Below, piece by piece: positions 37,714-47,653 of a stretch of DNA of 64,000 bases. Numbering within the stretch: the first letter of the stretch is position 1; every line of letters starts with the position of its first letter. Source of the stretch: Candidatus Planktophila lacus (GTDB taxonomy: Bacteria > Actinomycetota > Actinomycetes > Nanopelagicales > Nanopelagicaceae); NCBI RefSeq assembly GCF_002288325.1, contig NZ_CP016780.1, positions 992,001-1,056,000 of the forward strand. Reading direction: 5' to 3'. Under the pieces are notes generated by a model. The model worked only from the letters and a program-made list of their open reading frames with translations. It did no database searches and was not told the origin of the DNA. Position numbers and translations under genes: made by a program.

Positions 37714-38169
37714 TTACTCGCGTGGGCGCAGTGATGTGGAGAGGCGAGCCAATGAGATTCGCACCCCAACCCAGAGAAACGGTGCGATCGCTAGAAACTT
37801 TAAGCGAGAACACTCAATTGTCTCTGACCAATTGAATTTTGTTGATGTGGAGTTAATCGGTGAAAGTACAAAAGAACCGGTTCCTTTAAGAACTTTTCCC
37901 GTGTGCACTACATCGCAAATTTCAGGTGGTTGCCACTTTGTTACAACCATGGTGTCTAAAAGACCGAGCGATGAAAACTTCGGATAGAACTTATAAAACG
38001 GACCCGTAAATGCTGATATCGAAGTTCCGGCGCCTTCGCGAATTTGTGAAGTAACCCAAACTTTAGTTTGCAGCATCCAGTTGCCTTGTGATTCCCAATC
38101 TGCAATCGCCGCCCAAGCGCGTTCTTGAGGGCACGGTAGGTCAATTGTGATTCTAAGTGTGTTTGACAT
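37714..38169 (-). CDS. SRPBCC (START-like) family protein
   Basis: This 151-residue helix-grip protein has the opening LRITIDLPCPQERAWAAIAD and the central VTKWQPPEICDVVHTGKVL, typical of polyketide cyclase/dehydrase-like lipid-binding domains. It has no catalytic signature, so the ligand is unknown. It lies 9 bases after the LOG gene and 10 bases before the sigma region 4-like gene, so all three may be one unit. Confidence 0.83.
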   Translation of the reverse strand: MSNTLRITIDLPCPQERAWAAIADWESQGNWMLQTKVWVTSQIREGAGTSISAFTGPFYKFYPKFSSLGLLDTMVVTKWQPPEICDVVHTGKVLKGTGSFVLSPINSTSTKFNWSETIECSRLKFLAIAPFLWVGVRISLARLSTSLRPRE

Positions 38170-38178
38170 TTGCTTGCG

Positions 38179-38727
38179 CTACTTACTACTCGAGTTAATA
38201 TTTGCGATATCGAGAGCTTGGTCAACGCTCTTTGCCCAATGTAGAAGCTCTCGCTGCCCTGGCTTCACAAAACCATGCTCTTCTAGATGATCAATCAAGG
38301 TAGCAAGCGGGGCATATAAATCGTAAGGATCTAAAATGATGACTGGCTTATTGTGAAACTTTAAGAATCGCCCAACCCAAATTTCAAAGAGCTCTTCCAG
38401 TGTTCCGATGCCACCAGGTAGTGCAATAAATGCATCGGAAAGATCTTCAATCATCGCCTTCCGATTGCGCATCGAATCCACGATATGCAGTTCATCGCAC
38501 TCTTTATCGGCAAATTCAATATCTACTAAGCGCTGCGGGATAACTCCGATTGTTTTGCCACCGGCTTCGCGTGCACCGCGGGATACCGCTCCCATCGCCG
38601 AAATATGTCCACCGCCTGAGACCAATTCCCAAGAGCGAGCGGCAATTCCTGCACCCAACGAATGAGCCAGGTCGATGTATTTGGGATCGATGGCAAGGGA
38701 TGAAGAACAGTAAACGGCGATGCGCAT
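38179..38727 (-). CDS. LOG-family (TIGR00730) Rossmann-fold protein
   Basis: This encodes 182 residues from the ATG at 38727 (MRIAVYCSSSLAIDP). The nucleotide motif SGGGHISAMGAVSRGA and the catalytic PGGIGTLEELFE identify the LOG family, whose members hydrolyse cytokinin nucleoside monophosphates or related AMP derivatives. An in-frame start at 38799 would run into dapD on the other strand. It is probably leaderless from a -10 box at 38735-38740. Mycobacterial Rv1205 lies near dapD in the same way. Confidence 0.9.
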   Translation of the reverse strand: MRIAVYCSSSLAIDPKYIDLAHSLGAGIAARSWELVSGGGHISAMGAVSRGAREAGGKTIGVIPQRLVDIEFADKECDELHIVDSMRNRKAMIEDLSDAFIALPGGIGTLEELFEIWVGRFLKFHNKPVIILDPYDLYAPLATLIDHLEEHGFVKPGQRELLHWAKSVDQALDIANINSSSK

Positions 38728-38734
38728 GTGGGAA

Positions 38735-38740
38735 AGGATA
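38735..38740 (-). promoter_or_regulatory. -10 box of leaderless LOG gene
   Basis: On the minus strand TATCCT is followed by seven bases and the ATG at 38727. It lies inside the 30-base intergenic gap shared with dapD. Confidence 0.5.
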
Positions 38741-38745
38741 GGGGT

Positions 38746-38751
38746 TAGGCT
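38746..38751 (+). promoter_or_regulatory. -10 box of leaderless dapD
   Basis: TAGGCT is followed by exactly six bases (TATCGC) and the dapD ATG at 38758, with no ribosome-binding site. No -35 match is evident at 16-18 bases. Confidence 0.5.
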
Positions 38752-38757
38752 TATCGC

Positions 38758-39693
38758 ATGTCTGCTTCGCAAAATTCGCCACATCTGGCATCTGGCCACG
38801 GAATTGCAACTTATTCTGGAGAAACACTTTTGGATGTCTGGTTCCCAGAACCAGTTCTCGGTACGAATACTTCAAAAGCGCCTGCTGCGCTAAATGAACT
38901 TGCCGGAGTTGATGAAGTTAGAAAAGTAAGACGTGAAGTTATCTCTATTGAGATAGATCTCAATGTGGCGCCGACAAGTGCTGCTGATGCCTACTTGCGC
39001 CTTCACTTACTTTCACATCGCTTAATCAAGCCACATGGCGCGGTTATGGATGGCATCTTCGGGTTGCTCACCAACGTTGTTTGGACATCTGCTGGCCCAT
39101 GTGCCGTCGAAGGTTTTGAATTGATTCGAGGAGCGCTGCGCAACAAATATGGCCACGTCACAGTATTCGGCGTCGATAAATTCCCGCGCATGGTTGATTA
39201 CGTAATTCCATCTGGTGTTCGAATTGCCGATGCTGATCGCGTGCGACTTGGTGCACATCTAGCACCAGGTACAACAGTTATGCATGAAGGCTTTGTTAAC
39301 TTTAACGCCGGCACTTTAGGAACTTCTATGGTGGAAGGTCGAATTTCAGCGGGCGTCGTCGTGGGCGACGGTAGCGATGTAGGTGGCGGCGCTTCAATCA
39401 TGGGCACCTTAAGTGGCGGCGGTAAAGAAGTTATTTCGGTTGGCGAAAAGTGTCTGCTAGGCGCCAACTCTGGACTTGGAATTTCACTCGGAGATAACTG
39501 TGTAATTGAGGCAGGAACTTATATAACCGCGGCCTCAAAGGTAAAACTTCCAGATGGTGAAATTGTAAAAGCTGCATCTCTTTCTGGTGCCAGTAACTTG
39601 CTCTTCCGTCGTAATTCTCTAACCGGTGGTTTAGAAGTAGTAATGCGTACTGGAACTTGGGGTGGGTTGAATTCCATCCTGCACGCTAACTAA
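38758..39693 (+). CDS. dapD: Tetrahydrodipicolinate N-succinyltransferase DapD
   Basis: This is the succinyl-CoA-dependent enzyme of lysine/diaminopimelate synthesis, working one step before DapC. It has 311 residues of the actinobacterial DapD type: an N-terminal domain with [18 protein letters not shown], and then a left-handed beta-helix of hexapeptides (about 160-285: [34 protein letters not shown]). It is probably a trimer. Its last 4 bases overlap the convergent SpoIID gene. Confidence 0.95.
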   Translation: MSASQNSPHLASGHGIATYSGETLLDVWFPEPVLGTNTSKAPAALNELAGVDEVRKVRREVISIEIDLNVAPTSAADAYLRLHLLSHRLIKPHGAVMDGIFGLLTNVVWTSAGPCAVEGFELIRGALRNKYGHVTVFGVDKFPRMVDYVIPSGVRIADADRVRLGAHLAPGTTVMHEGFVNFNAGTLGTSMVEGRISAGVVVGDGSDVGGGASIMGTLSGGGKEVISVGEKCLLGANSGLGISLGDNCVIEAGTYITAASKVKLPDGEIVKAASLSGASNLLFRRNSLTGGLEVVMRTGTWGGLNSILHAN

Positions 39694-40943
39694 TTTAGCG
39701 AAAACCAAGCTGAAGGCAGTTTGCTACGGCTTCTAAAAGTTTCACCGCGAAGTACGGCAAATGATCCATCTGAACTAATCGCTTGAATTAGCGCAACCGA
39801 TCCTGCAGGGTTATTTGATAGAACTGTTAACGAAATAACATCCGGCAACGCAAAAGCTTGAGCAATAACTGCTTGAGATATTTCTCTGGTCCATGAAGCA
39901 AAGCGAGGATTTAGTGCAACATCAACGCTTGCGCTATCAGGAACGCTAACTGTGTAAGGGGTTGCAGTACCCCAGGCGTGCTCAGATGTTTCTGTTGTAC
40001 CGCCCGATGATGAAGAGAAGTAAGCGGTAATTGGACGACCTTCGTAGGTAATTATCGAGCCTGCAGTTCGGTTAACTGCCGCCTTCCAAATTTCCCCAAA
40101 TCTAGGTTCGCTCTCTTTTGAATAACCAGCAAAGGTTTGATCGCTGATCGTTGCGTATAAATGGCAATCACAGGCGGAGCGGATCTTTGTAGATTTTGCA
40201 TAGGCATATGTTCTAGATGCGATCGCTTGCGCTTCGAGCGCTTGAGTTGGCCAAGATGAGGGCACCTCACCAATCCCCCATAGATACTCATCTTGTAGGC
40301 GCACAGAGTTGATAATCGCCAATCGCTTTCCCAAGGTTTTATCTCTAATTACTTTGAGGGATATCTGTCCATGGCGATATTTCTTCGTTGCGCCATTAGT
40401 TGTCAGCGAAATAACAGTTGGTGAACCAGCTTGATAGCGAGTTCCGGACCAACGTAGAGTGAAAGCACTTCCGGTCGTAATTGCCTTGCTAGTAGTTCCC
40501 CGCGTTGTACTAATTGCAAGTAGCCCATCAGTTAAATTCAAATTGAGTGAGGTCTTGCTTGGAAAGGTAAGTAAAGGTGTTGCCGTTTGTGTTTCACCTA
40601 AATCACCTGCAAATAGTTGAAGTTCTGCACCCTTAGAGTCACTTCTTAGCTTCGCAGATGTGAGTAAATTTCCAAGGTTAATTCGAAGGATCTGCGTATC
40701 AGTAACCGTTTCAACAATTGTTCCGGTGTAGTAATACTGCAAAATAGCGGTCGCAGATTCACCGGCTAAAGCTTTCGCTCTGGCACCGATCTGGCTCATT
40801 CCGACGCCATGGCCGTAGCCACTTCCTTGAAATGCAAAAGTTGCTGGAACTGTCTCAGCGTTGGCAGCGTTTGGTAGGAAAGTGATCGGTGAGACGGCAA
40901 TTGAGATTGCAAGTGCAATCAGAGGCTTTTTAGACATCCTCAT
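39690..40943 (-). CDS. SpoIID/LytB-domain secreted protein
   Basis: This encodes 417 residues with a signal peptide (about 1-29, ending ANAE) and a mature part with the opening [17 protein letters not shown], the SpoIID core [20 protein letters not shown] (catalytic glutamate position) and [11 protein letters not shown]. SpoIID proteins are lytic transglycosylases acting on peptidoglycan. In a non-sporulating actinobacterium it is likely a cell-wall remodelling enzyme. It overlaps the upstream ABC ATPase gene by 14 bases; a second ATG at 40937 is also possible. Confidence 0.9.
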   Translation of the reverse strand: MRMSKKPLIALAISIAVSPITFLPNAANAETVPATFAFQGSGYGHGVGMSQIGARAKALAGESATAILQYYYTGTIVETVTDTQILRINLGNLLTSAKLRSDSKGAELQLFAGDLGETQTATPLLTFPSKTSLNLNLTDGLLAISTTRGTTSKAITTGSAFTLRWSGTRYQAGSPTVISLTTNGATKKYRHGQISLKVIRDKTLGKRLAIINSVRLQDEYLWGIGEVPSSWPTQALEAQAIASRTYAYAKSTKIRSACDCHLYATISDQTFAGYSKESEPRFGEIWKAAVNRTAGSIITYEGRPITAYFSSSSGGTTETSEHAWGTATPYTVSVPDSASVDVALNPRFASWTREISQAVIAQAFALPDVISLTVLSNNPAGSVALIQAISSDGSFAVLRGETFRSRSKLPSAWFSLN

Positions 40944-41745
40944 TTGCTGCTGCGCTCTTTCCGACCTGCATAAATTCGCGATACTGCTTGATAATCTCCG
41001 CTGGATTTCCGCGCGCCATCAACTTACCTTTATGTAACCAAGCAACTTCATTACAAACATCTTCGATCGTCGCCATTGCGTGGCTCACCAAAATAAGTGC
41101 ACGGTCTGCGGTGCGCAGCTCTTTAATGCGGTTCAGGCTCTTCTCTTTAAAGTGGGCATCACCAGTACTGAGGGCTTCATCAACTATCAAAATATCTGGC
41201 TGCACCGTTGCCGCTACTGAAAATGCCAGACGCGCATACATTCCAGATGAATAAGTGCGCATAGGAGCATCTATTGCATCTCCAAGCTCTGAAAACTCAG
41301 CGATCGCATCAAACTGGCTATCAATTTCAGTACGCGACATTCCCGCAGCAAGTCCACCTAAGTAAACATTTGCGCGCCCGGTCATAGACGGGTTAAACCC
41401 AACACCGAGAGCCAAGAGCGTACTAACGGAACCGTGAACTTCAATGCGTCCTTGAGTTGGGGGAACGATTCCGGAGATAACTCGCATCAGTGAAGATTTG
41501 CCAGCGCCGTTTGATCCAATGACTCCGAGCACCGTGCCGTAGTGCACATCAAGATTTACGTGATCTAAAGCGTTTACAACACGAGTGTGCTTGCTGGAGC
41601 GTCCAATAGTTTTAAGGCGAGCCTTTAGCGTTGGTCGCTTAACGATCGAAGTCTTATAGGTAAGCCCAACGTTCTGCACCGAAACTGCAAGACCATTTTT
41701 CGGGTGAATTGAATTCTGTGAATTAGAGGCGGACAGCGAAATCAC
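40930..41745 (-). CDS. Polysaccharide/teichoic-acid ABC exporter ATPase (Wzt/TagH type)
   Basis: This encodes 271 residues. It has Walker A VIGSNGAGKSSLM (about 75-87), the Wzt/TagH-type region after it (VHGSVSTLLALGVGFNPSMTG), signature YSSGMYARLAFSVA, Walker B ILIVDEAL and the H-loop SHAMAT. It energises export of an undecaprenyl-linked glycan with the permease encoded just upstream (23-base overlap). It has no C-terminal carbohydrate-binding domain of the Wzt type. Confidence 0.92.
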   Translation of the reverse strand: MISLSASNSQNSIHPKNGLAVSVQNVGLTYKTSIVKRPTLKARLKTIGRSSKHTRVVNALDHVNLDVHYGTVLGVIGSNGAGKSSLMRVISGIVPPTQGRIEVHGSVSTLLALGVGFNPSMTGRANVYLGGLAAGMSRTEIDSQFDAIAEFSELGDAIDAPMRTYSSGMYARLAFSVAATVQPDILIVDEALSTGDAHFKEKSLNRIKELRTADRALILVSHAMATIEDVCNEVAWLHKGKLMARGNPAEIIKQYREFMQVGKSAAANEDV

Positions 41746-42550
41746 GCTCCCTAGATAAGAAGAAATATGTTCCTACAAAGAAGATCGACAGAGCCCAGAT
41801 GAGTGCATGCGCTAACGAGAATAAATCTGGGGCTTGGGCATAGACCATTACTTGCGACCAAGCATCGAGGAGATAGAAAATTGGATTTACAATCTCAAAA
41901 CGCTTTAACTCTTCCGTTAAGTCACTTGCCTGATAAAGAATCGGAGATAAGTAAAGAAGGCTGCGAGTCATGTAAGGCAGGAAACTTGCGATATCTCGGA
42001 AATAGACATTTATACAAGAGATCAGAATCGCCATTCCAAGACCCATCAATAAGGCGATCAGCAATATCGGAATAGCCCAGAACATATTCCACGAGTACTC
42101 AAGGCCCAGCGCTGTTCGCATAATGAAGAAGATAAATAAGGTTGGAATAAATTTAAATAGCGCAATCACCGATGCAGAAATTGGAAGCATCACGCGTGGG
42201 AAGGCGGTATTTAAAATCAAACGTTGACCAGCGGTGATCGACTTAACGCCGCCACTTAAGCTATTGCTGATCAAATAAAAGAGAAAGAGGCTGGCAGTTA
42301 GATGGCCGTATCGAGTGGCATCGCTTTGGCCACCGATAATGTAGATCAATAGAAAGTAAACGCCAGAAAGAAGTAGTGGATTTAAGACCAACCAGAGCTG
42401 GCCGAAGACCGAGCCATAGTTTTGTTCACGTAGTTCGGACCTTGAAAACTCTGTGATAAATGAGCGGCGGGCCCAAAGGGAGCGCAGGTATGAACCCAGC
42501 GGTGGCATGCCAGCGCGAAAGGGTTCGTAAACGGTTACAGGAGCGCTCAT
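41723..42550 (-). CDS. Polysaccharide ABC exporter permease (Wzm/TagG type)
   Basis: This 275-residue ABC-2 permease has a cytoplasmic N-terminus (LWARRSFITEFSRSELREQN) typical of Wzm/TagG, six membrane helices and the C-terminal motif ALIWALSIFFVGTYFFLSRER. With the adjacent ATPase it forms the exporter for an envelope glycopolymer. The GT2 gene upstream and the LCP ligase beyond it support this role. Confidence 0.92.
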   Translation of the reverse strand: MSAPVTVYEPFRAGMPPLGSYLRSLWARRSFITEFSRSELREQNYGSVFGQLWLVLNPLLLSGVYFLLIYIIGGQSDATRYGHLTASLFLFYLISNSLSGGVKSITAGQRLILNTAFPRVMLPISASVIALFKFIPTLFIFFIMRTALGLEYSWNMFWAIPILLIALLMGLGMAILISCINVYFRDIASFLPYMTRSLLYLSPILYQASDLTEELKRFEIVNPIFYLLDAWSQVMVYAQAPDLFSLAHALIWALSIFFVGTYFFLSRERDFAVRL

Positions 42551-42561
42551 ATGGGTAAAGG

Positions 42562-43545
42562 CTACCGCAGCGTTTTAGTTGAGGTGATGAACCCCGCGCC
42601 CCAAGCGAAATGCATTGTTGGAATAATCGCTAGAAGTGAAAAAAATTCACGCATTGACCGCGAAATCAGCGCAGCAGATAGCCCTACGAAAACTCCATAA
42701 ACAAAGACTGGAATATAGAGAATCGGATGAATCAAAGCTCCACCGATTACTGAAGTTACACAACCGATTAGTGTCACCGGTGGGGCTAAGTAACGTAAAT
42801 TAATTGTTCCGCTATGGCTACGTGAAACTACTCTTCGCCAAGTTCCATACTGAAAATACTGCTTTGCTAACTTTCTTAAATTCGGGCGCGGGCGATATGT
42901 AACTTGAAGTCTAGGATCGAAGTAAATCAAACCACCGTTTTTGCGCAATCGATAATTTAACTCCCAATCCTGTGCGCGGGTATATCGCTCATCAAAGCCT
43001 CCTGCTTGGTTAATTGCTTCACGCTTAAATGCTCCGAGATAAACGGTGTCTACTTCTCCGGCTTCTCCACCAGTATGAAAACGAGATGCTCCAACTCCTA
43101 AAGGGCTACGCATCGCACGAGCAACCGCCTTTTCAAAGCTACTTACTCCTTCTGCAGCCATAACTCCGCCAACGTTTACGGCGCCAGTTTGCTTAAGAAT
43201 TTCAACTGCCAGAGTCAGATAGTCATGTGGAATTTTTGCATGGCCATCAACGCGAACAATTATTGGATGTGTAGAAGCAGCTACTGCCAAATTAAGCCCA
43301 GTCGCTGTTTTTCCATTTGGATTGGCTACCAATTTAACTCGCGGATCTCTGGCTGATAGCGACTTTGCAATTTCATCTGTGCGATCTTGAGATGGGCCGA
43401 GAGCGAGAATTACTTCAAAAGCCCCGCGATAATCCTGGGAAAGGATTGCCGAAATGGATTCTGCTAAGTGCGCCTCTTCATTTAGAACGGGAAGAATCAC
43501 GCTAACTGCTGGTGAGACAGATAACTCGCCCATAGATGTCGACAT
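42562..43545 (-). CDS. Membrane-bound GT2 glycosyltransferase
   Basis: This encodes 327 residues. A GT-A domain (about 12-230) has VSVILPVLNEEAHLAESI, IIVRVDGHAKIP (DxD-like) and RAQDWELNYRLRKNGG (catalytic acid region). It is followed by two or three TM helices at the C-terminus. It most likely builds the polymer exported by the adjacent ABC system; sugar and linkage are not known. The divergent LCP gene starts 37 bases away. Confidence 0.9.
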   Translation of the reverse strand: MSTSMGELSVSPAVSVILPVLNEEAHLAESISAILSQDYRGAFEVILALGPSQDRTDEIAKSLSARDPRVKLVANPNGKTATGLNLAVAASTHPIIVRVDGHAKIPHDYLTLAVEILKQTGAVNVGGVMAAEGVSSFEKAVARAMRSPLGVGASRFHTGGEAGEVDTVYLGAFKREAINQAGGFDERYTRAQDWELNYRLRKNGGLIYFDPRLQVTYRPRPNLRKLAKQYFQYGTWRRVVSRSHSGTINLRYLAPPVTLIGCVTSVIGGALIHPILYIPVFVYGVFVGLSAALISRSMREFFSLLAIIPTMHFAWGAGFITSTKTLR

Positions 43546-43569
43546 AACCCCTCTACGCTATCGCCCAAG

Positions 43570-43575
43570 TAGAGT
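43570..43575 (+). promoter_or_regulatory. -10 box of leaderless LCP gene
   Basis: TAGAGT is followed by exactly six bases and the GTG at 43582. There is no Shine-Dalgarno sequence, and no -35 match is evident. Confidence 0.48.
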
Positions 43576-43581
43576 TCGTAT

Positions 43582-44706
43582 GTGAAATCGACGCGAGCAG
43601 TAAAGGTTATTACATCACTTTCTGTGGGTGTAGTTCTTCTCGCATCGCTATCTTGGATCGGATTAGGCCAAGTAAGCGGCAGGATCGATCGCATTAGCGT
43701 CTTCGCTGGGCTAGATAATCGCCCTGAGAAAACATCTAAAGCTCTTAACTATTTATTGGTTGGATCAGATACGCGTGAAGGTCTAACTAAAGAAGAGATG
43801 AAAGCCCTGCGCGTTGGAAGTACCAAGACTGCAGCTGGCGGAAGATCTGACACGATGTTGTTGGTTCACATCAGCAAGAACCGCGATAAAGCTTTTCTGG
43901 TATCACTTCCGCGTGATTCGCTCGTAACAATTCCGGCACATTTGAGCACAGATGGAAAATCGCAGATTCCTGATCGTGAGAATAAGTTAAATGCGGCCTT
44001 CGCATTCGGTGGCGCACCACTACTTATCGAAACCATTGAACGTGCGACTAATTTAAAGATGGATCACTACATTGAAGTGAGCTTCGCCGGTTTTGCTGGA
44101 ATTGTTAACGCTCTTGGCGGTATTGAAGTCTGTACCAAGGTAGATATCGATGATCCAAAGAGCCACCTAGTCCTCAGCGCTGGCACACATACCCTTGATG
44201 GAATTGAAGCCCTTAAATATGTACGCACCCGTGACTTTGATGGGCGCGGCGATATCGGACGTATGCAACGTCAACAACAATTTATGAGTTCTGTAATCAA
44301 GAAGGCAACAAGCACTGGAGTACTTCTCAATCCAATTAAATTGGTTAACTTTTTAAATGCCGCGATCTCTACCGTGAAAATGGATGAGAACTTAAGCAAG
44401 AACGATTTATTGGATCTTGCTAAACAGATGCGCGGACTCTCTTCCGGAAATGTTCGTACCTTGACAGTTCCACTTACGACTGCAAATGGCAGACATCCAA
44501 CCGCGGGTTCGGTAGTAATTTGGGATCCAGTGTTAAGCGCTGATTTATGGACAAGAATTCGTGATGATGCAGCGCTAGTAGATGAAGTGACTCCATCACC
44601 ATCAGCAAGTTCATCTTCATCGGCATCAGCATCTGCCAAGCCAGTTATTGTCGATAAATTTAAGACGCGTACCGCAGCGGAAAATCCATGCGGGGAAATC
44701 AAATAG
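43582..44706 (+). CDS. LytR-CpsA-Psr (LCP) glycopolymer ligase
   Basis: This encodes 374 residues from a GTG start. An N-terminal TM (about 7-27) anchors an extracytoplasmic LCP domain with NYLLVGSDTREG, GGRSDTMLLVHI, VSLPRDSLV and the lipid-binding R in KYVRTRDFDGRGDIGRMQRQ. A low-complexity Ser/Ala tail (about 335-355) precedes the end. LCP enzymes move glycopolymers from polyprenyl phosphate to peptidoglycan. The location opposite the ABC exporter and GT2 fits ligation of that polymer. Mycobacterial Rv3267 has a similar place. Confidence 0.92.
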   Translation: MKSTRAVKVITSLSVGVVLLASLSWIGLGQVSGRIDRISVFAGLDNRPEKTSKALNYLLVGSDTREGLTKEEMKALRVGSTKTAAGGRSDTMLLVHISKNRDKAFLVSLPRDSLVTIPAHLSTDGKSQIPDRENKLNAAFAFGGAPLLIETIERATNLKMDHYIEVSFAGFAGIVNALGGIEVCTKVDIDDPKSHLVLSAGTHTLDGIEALKYVRTRDFDGRGDIGRMQRQQQFMSSVIKKATSTGVLLNPIKLVNFLNAAISTVKMDENLSKNDLLDLAKQMRGLSSGNVRTLTVPLTTANGRHPTAGSVVIWDPVLSADLWTRIRDDAALVDEVTPSPSASSSSSASASAKPVIVDKFKTRTAAENPCGEIK

Positions 44707-44729
44707 AAGGTGCTTTAGACTAAAACCCT

Positions 44730-46034
44730 ATGAAACTCTCAGTTATTGGTTGTGGCTATCTCGGAGCTACTCACGCAGCATGTATGTCATCACTTGGCTT
44801 TGAAGTTGTTGGCGTTGATACCGACCAGCACAAGGTAGATCTACTCTCTCGTGGCGAACTTCCTTTCTATGAACCAGGCTTAGATACCTTGCTCGCAGCA
44901 GAGATGAAGACCGGCCGACTCTCATTTACAACAGATTTTTCAGCAGTTGCTGATGCCGACGTTCACTTTATCTGCGTGGGAACACCGCAGAGTAAAGATG
45001 GCCTTGCCGCCGATTTAACATATGTGAAATCTTCCGTTGCAGCGATCGCGCCACACTTAAAAGATGGCGCACTCGTTGTTGGTAAATCAACAGTTCCGGT
45101 GGGCACCGCCCAATCGCTGCGCGATATTTTGGCAACTTCTGCACCACAGGCTGATTTAGCTTGGAACCCAGAATTTCTTCGTGAAGGTTTTGCAGTAGAA
45201 GACACTTTGACCCCTAACCGCCTCGTGGTTGGTGTGGTTAACGATCGTGCTGAAGAGATTCTCAAAGAGGTATACAAACCGATCATCGATCTTGGAACCC
45301 CATGGATTCGCGCCGATCTTCCAACCGCGGAACTTGTAAAGGTTGCAGCAAACTCATTTCTGGCAACGAAGATTTCATTTATCAACGCTATGGCTGAAGT
45401 TTGTGAAGCAGCCGGTGGAGATGTCACTGTGCTTGCTAAAGCCATTGGTTACGACCCACGAATTGGAAATCGCTTCTTGCAGGCAGGTATTGGTTTTGGT
45501 GGCGGATGTCTGCCAAAAGATATCCGTGCCTTTATGGCGCGCGCGCAAGAACTTGGCGCTGATCAAGCGCTCGAATTCTTGCGAGAGATTGATGCAATCA
45601 ACCTACGTGCACGTCAGCGTGTAATCGATGTTGTGCGTGCTGATCTTTCTGAAGATTTAACGCAATATAAAATTGCAGTACTCGGTGCGACATTTAAGCC
45701 CGATAGCGATGATGTTCGTGACTCCCCCGCACTTGATATCGCTGCACAACTTCAAGCAGCAGGTGCCACAGTTGTTGTCCATGATCCAAAGGGAATTGAG
45801 CCTGCACGTAAGCGTTTCCCAAACCTAGATTTCGCCGAGAAAGTTACCGATTGCGTTAAAGGCGCCGATGCCATCCTCCACTTAACAGAGTGGAAGGAGT
45901 ACCGCGAACTAGATCCATCAGTAATCGGTCAACTCGTTAAATCTAAATTCCTGATTGATGGCCGCAACGCCCTGGATCGCGATAAATGGCGCGCAGCAGG
46001 TTGGCGCGTTCACGCTCTCGGTCGCTCAGATTAA
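44730..46034 (+). CDS. ugd: UDP-glucose/nucleotide-sugar 6-dehydrogenase
   Basis: This encodes 434 residues. It has the N-terminal NAD fold LSVIGCGYLGATHAACMSSL, substrate region ELVKVAANSFLATKISFINA, the catalytic cysteine C260 in GFGGGCLPKD, and the C-terminal UDP-binding domain with VLGATFKPDSDDVRDSPAL. It oxidises a UDP-hexose, most likely UDP-glucose to UDP-glucuronate, for the envelope polymer made by neighbouring genes. It starts 23 bases after the LCP gene; a TAGACT box eight bases before the ATG may also drive it. Confidence 0.93.
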   Translation: MKLSVIGCGYLGATHAACMSSLGFEVVGVDTDQHKVDLLSRGELPFYEPGLDTLLAAEMKTGRLSFTTDFSAVADADVHFICVGTPQSKDGLAADLTYVKSSVAAIAPHLKDGALVVGKSTVPVGTAQSLRDILATSAPQADLAWNPEFLREGFAVEDTLTPNRLVVGVVNDRAEEILKEVYKPIIDLGTPWIRADLPTAELVKVAANSFLATKISFINAMAEVCEAAGGDVTVLAKAIGYDPRIGNRFLQAGIGFGGGCLPKDIRAFMARAQELGADQALEFLREIDAINLRARQRVIDVVRADLSEDLTQYKIAVLGATFKPDSDDVRDSPALDIAAQLQAAGATVVVHDPKGIEPARKRFPNLDFAEKVTDCVKGADAILHLTEWKEYRELDPSVIGQLVKSKFLIDGRNALDRDKWRAAGWRVHALGRSD

Positions 46035-46037
46035 GAG

Positions 46038-46544
46038 TTAAAAACCAGTTTTTGTATTTCGTCGTGCGTTTAAATTTGCGCCCTTTGCTTTAGCTTCCTT
46101 ATTTATTTCGGCGAGATTTAAAGCAACTTTTGCTGAAATTTCAGAATCACTTACTCCTAGGATTCGCGCAGCGAGAATTCCGGCGTTCTTGGCGTTATCG
46201 ATTCCTACAGTTGCAACTGGAATCCCTGCTGGCATCTGAACGATTGATAGCAGTGAGTCCATACCTTCTAAATTCTTAAGCGAGACTGGAACACCGATTA
46301 CTGGAAGCGTTGTAAGCGAGGCGACCATTCCAGGTAAATGTGCGGCCCCACCTGCACCAGCGATGATTACCTTGTAACCCTTTGTCGCTGCATTCTTTGC
46401 AAACTCAACCATTTCTTCTGGCATGCGATGGGCTGAGACAACATCGGCGGTGTAACTAATTCCAAATGAATCAAGGGCCTTCGCCGCTTCTTCCATTACC
46501 GGCCAATCAGAATCTGATCCCATGATGATTGCTACATCACTCAT
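46038..46544 (-). CDS. purE: N5-carboxyaminoimidazole ribonucleotide mutase PurE
   Basis: This encodes 168 residues of class I PurE, with the substrate loop [14 protein letters not shown], the catalytic histidine motif SAHRMPEEM and [15 protein letters not shown]. It converts N5-CAIR to CAIR in purine synthesis, after PurK. The start overlaps purK by 8 bases. It converges with the sugar dehydrogenase gene with only three bases between. Confidence 0.96.
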   Translation of the reverse strand: MSDVAIIMGSDSDWPVMEEAAKALDSFGISYTADVVSAHRMPEEMVEFAKNAATKGYKVIIAGAGGAAHLPGMVASLTTLPVIGVPVSLKNLEGMDSLLSIVQMPAGIPVATVGIDNAKNAGILAARILGVSDSEISAKVALNLAEINKEAKAKGANLNARRNTKTGF

Positions 46545-47649
46545 CGATTTCTCCGCTCATATAGTCGCGCGCGTGGGCGATAACTTCAGTTAATTCTAGA
46601 AGGTTTTCGCCGACAACGGTAACGTGGCCAACTTTTCGCCCTTTGCGGATCTCTTTCTTATATTGATGGAACTTCAGATCCGGATTACGTGCCATTAAAT
46701 GTAGGTAAGGCCGGAACATATCTGTTTTATCTCCGCCTAAGATATTTCCCATAACTGCGTAAGGGGCAACCATTGAAGGATCTCCCAACGGAAGATCGAG
46801 AATAGCGCGCAAGTGTTGTTCAAATTGGCTGGTCTTTGCGCCTTCGATAGTCCAGTGGCCAGAGTTATGTGGGCGCATGGCAAGCTCGTTAATAAACAAT
46901 TGTTCGCCCTTAACAAACATCTCAACTGCCATAACCCCAATTAAGGCTAGGTCGTTTGCAATCGAGAGGGCTAAGTGTTGTGCTTTCTCGGCGAGATCGA
47001 GAGAAAGTTTAGGAGCTGGTGAAATTGTGCTGGTGCAGATCCCATCAGATTGAATGGTTTGGGTTGGCGCCCACGTAACTGCTTGGCTATGCGCTGAACG
47101 TGCAACCATTACTGCAATCTCAAAATCGAATTCAACTAGCTCCTCAATTAACAACTGAGGAATCTCGTTTAATACCTCATCTAAATCATCGTGGTTCTTT
47201 ATCTTCCAAACCCCACGGCCGTCATACCCCCCGCTGATGCTCTTGGCGATAAATGGGAAATCTAACAAGTTATCGCCATCGTTGATTAACTTCCACTTCG
47301 GCGCTGGATATTCAGTTAGTCGCTGGCGCATTAACGCCTTATTTTGCGAATACTGAAAAGAGTCTGAAGTTGGGAAAACTTTTACTCCAGCTGCTTCTAA
47401 CCCTTTTATTACCGCGATTGGAACTAGCTCGTGTTCAAAGGTCACGAAATCGCATTTCTTAGCGAAATCCTTTAGCGCTTCGAGGTCGCGGTAATCACCG
47501 ACTACATGCGGCGCAATTTGGGCAGCGCTATCTTGGTCGCTTTCTGCAAAAAGTAAGAGATTAACTCCAAGTGCTTCTGCCGGAGCTACGGTCATTCGAG
47601 CGAGTTGGCCAGCGCCGATGATGCCGACAGTCGGGAAGCGCTCGTTCAC
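46537..47649 (-). CDS. purK: N5-carboxyaminoimidazole ribonucleotide synthase PurK
   Basis: This 370-residue ATP-grasp enzyme makes N5-CAIR from AIR, bicarbonate and ATP. It opens with [15 protein letters not shown], has [27 protein letters not shown] and the metal/ATP block [18 protein letters not shown]. The purK-purE order with overlap is the usual actinobacterial operon. It begins 4 bases after birA ends on the same strand. Confidence 0.96.
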   Translation of the reverse strand: MNERFPTVGIIGAGQLARMTVAPAEALGVNLLLFAESDQDSAAQIAPHVVGDYRDLEALKDFAKKCDFVTFEHELVPIAVIKGLEAAGVKVFPTSDSFQYSQNKALMRQRLTEYPAPKWKLINDGDNLLDFPFIAKSISGGYDGRGVWKIKNHDDLDEVLNEIPQLLIEELVEFDFEIAVMVARSAHSQAVTWAPTQTIQSDGICTSTISPAPKLSLDLAEKAQHLALSIANDLALIGVMAVEMFVKGEQLFINELAMRPHNSGHWTIEGAKTSQFEQHLRAILDLPLGDPSMVAPYAVMGNILGGDKTDMFRPYLHLMARNPDLKFHQYKKEIRKGRKVGHVTVVGENLLELTEVIAHARDYMSGEIDE

Positions 47650-47653
47650 GTCA

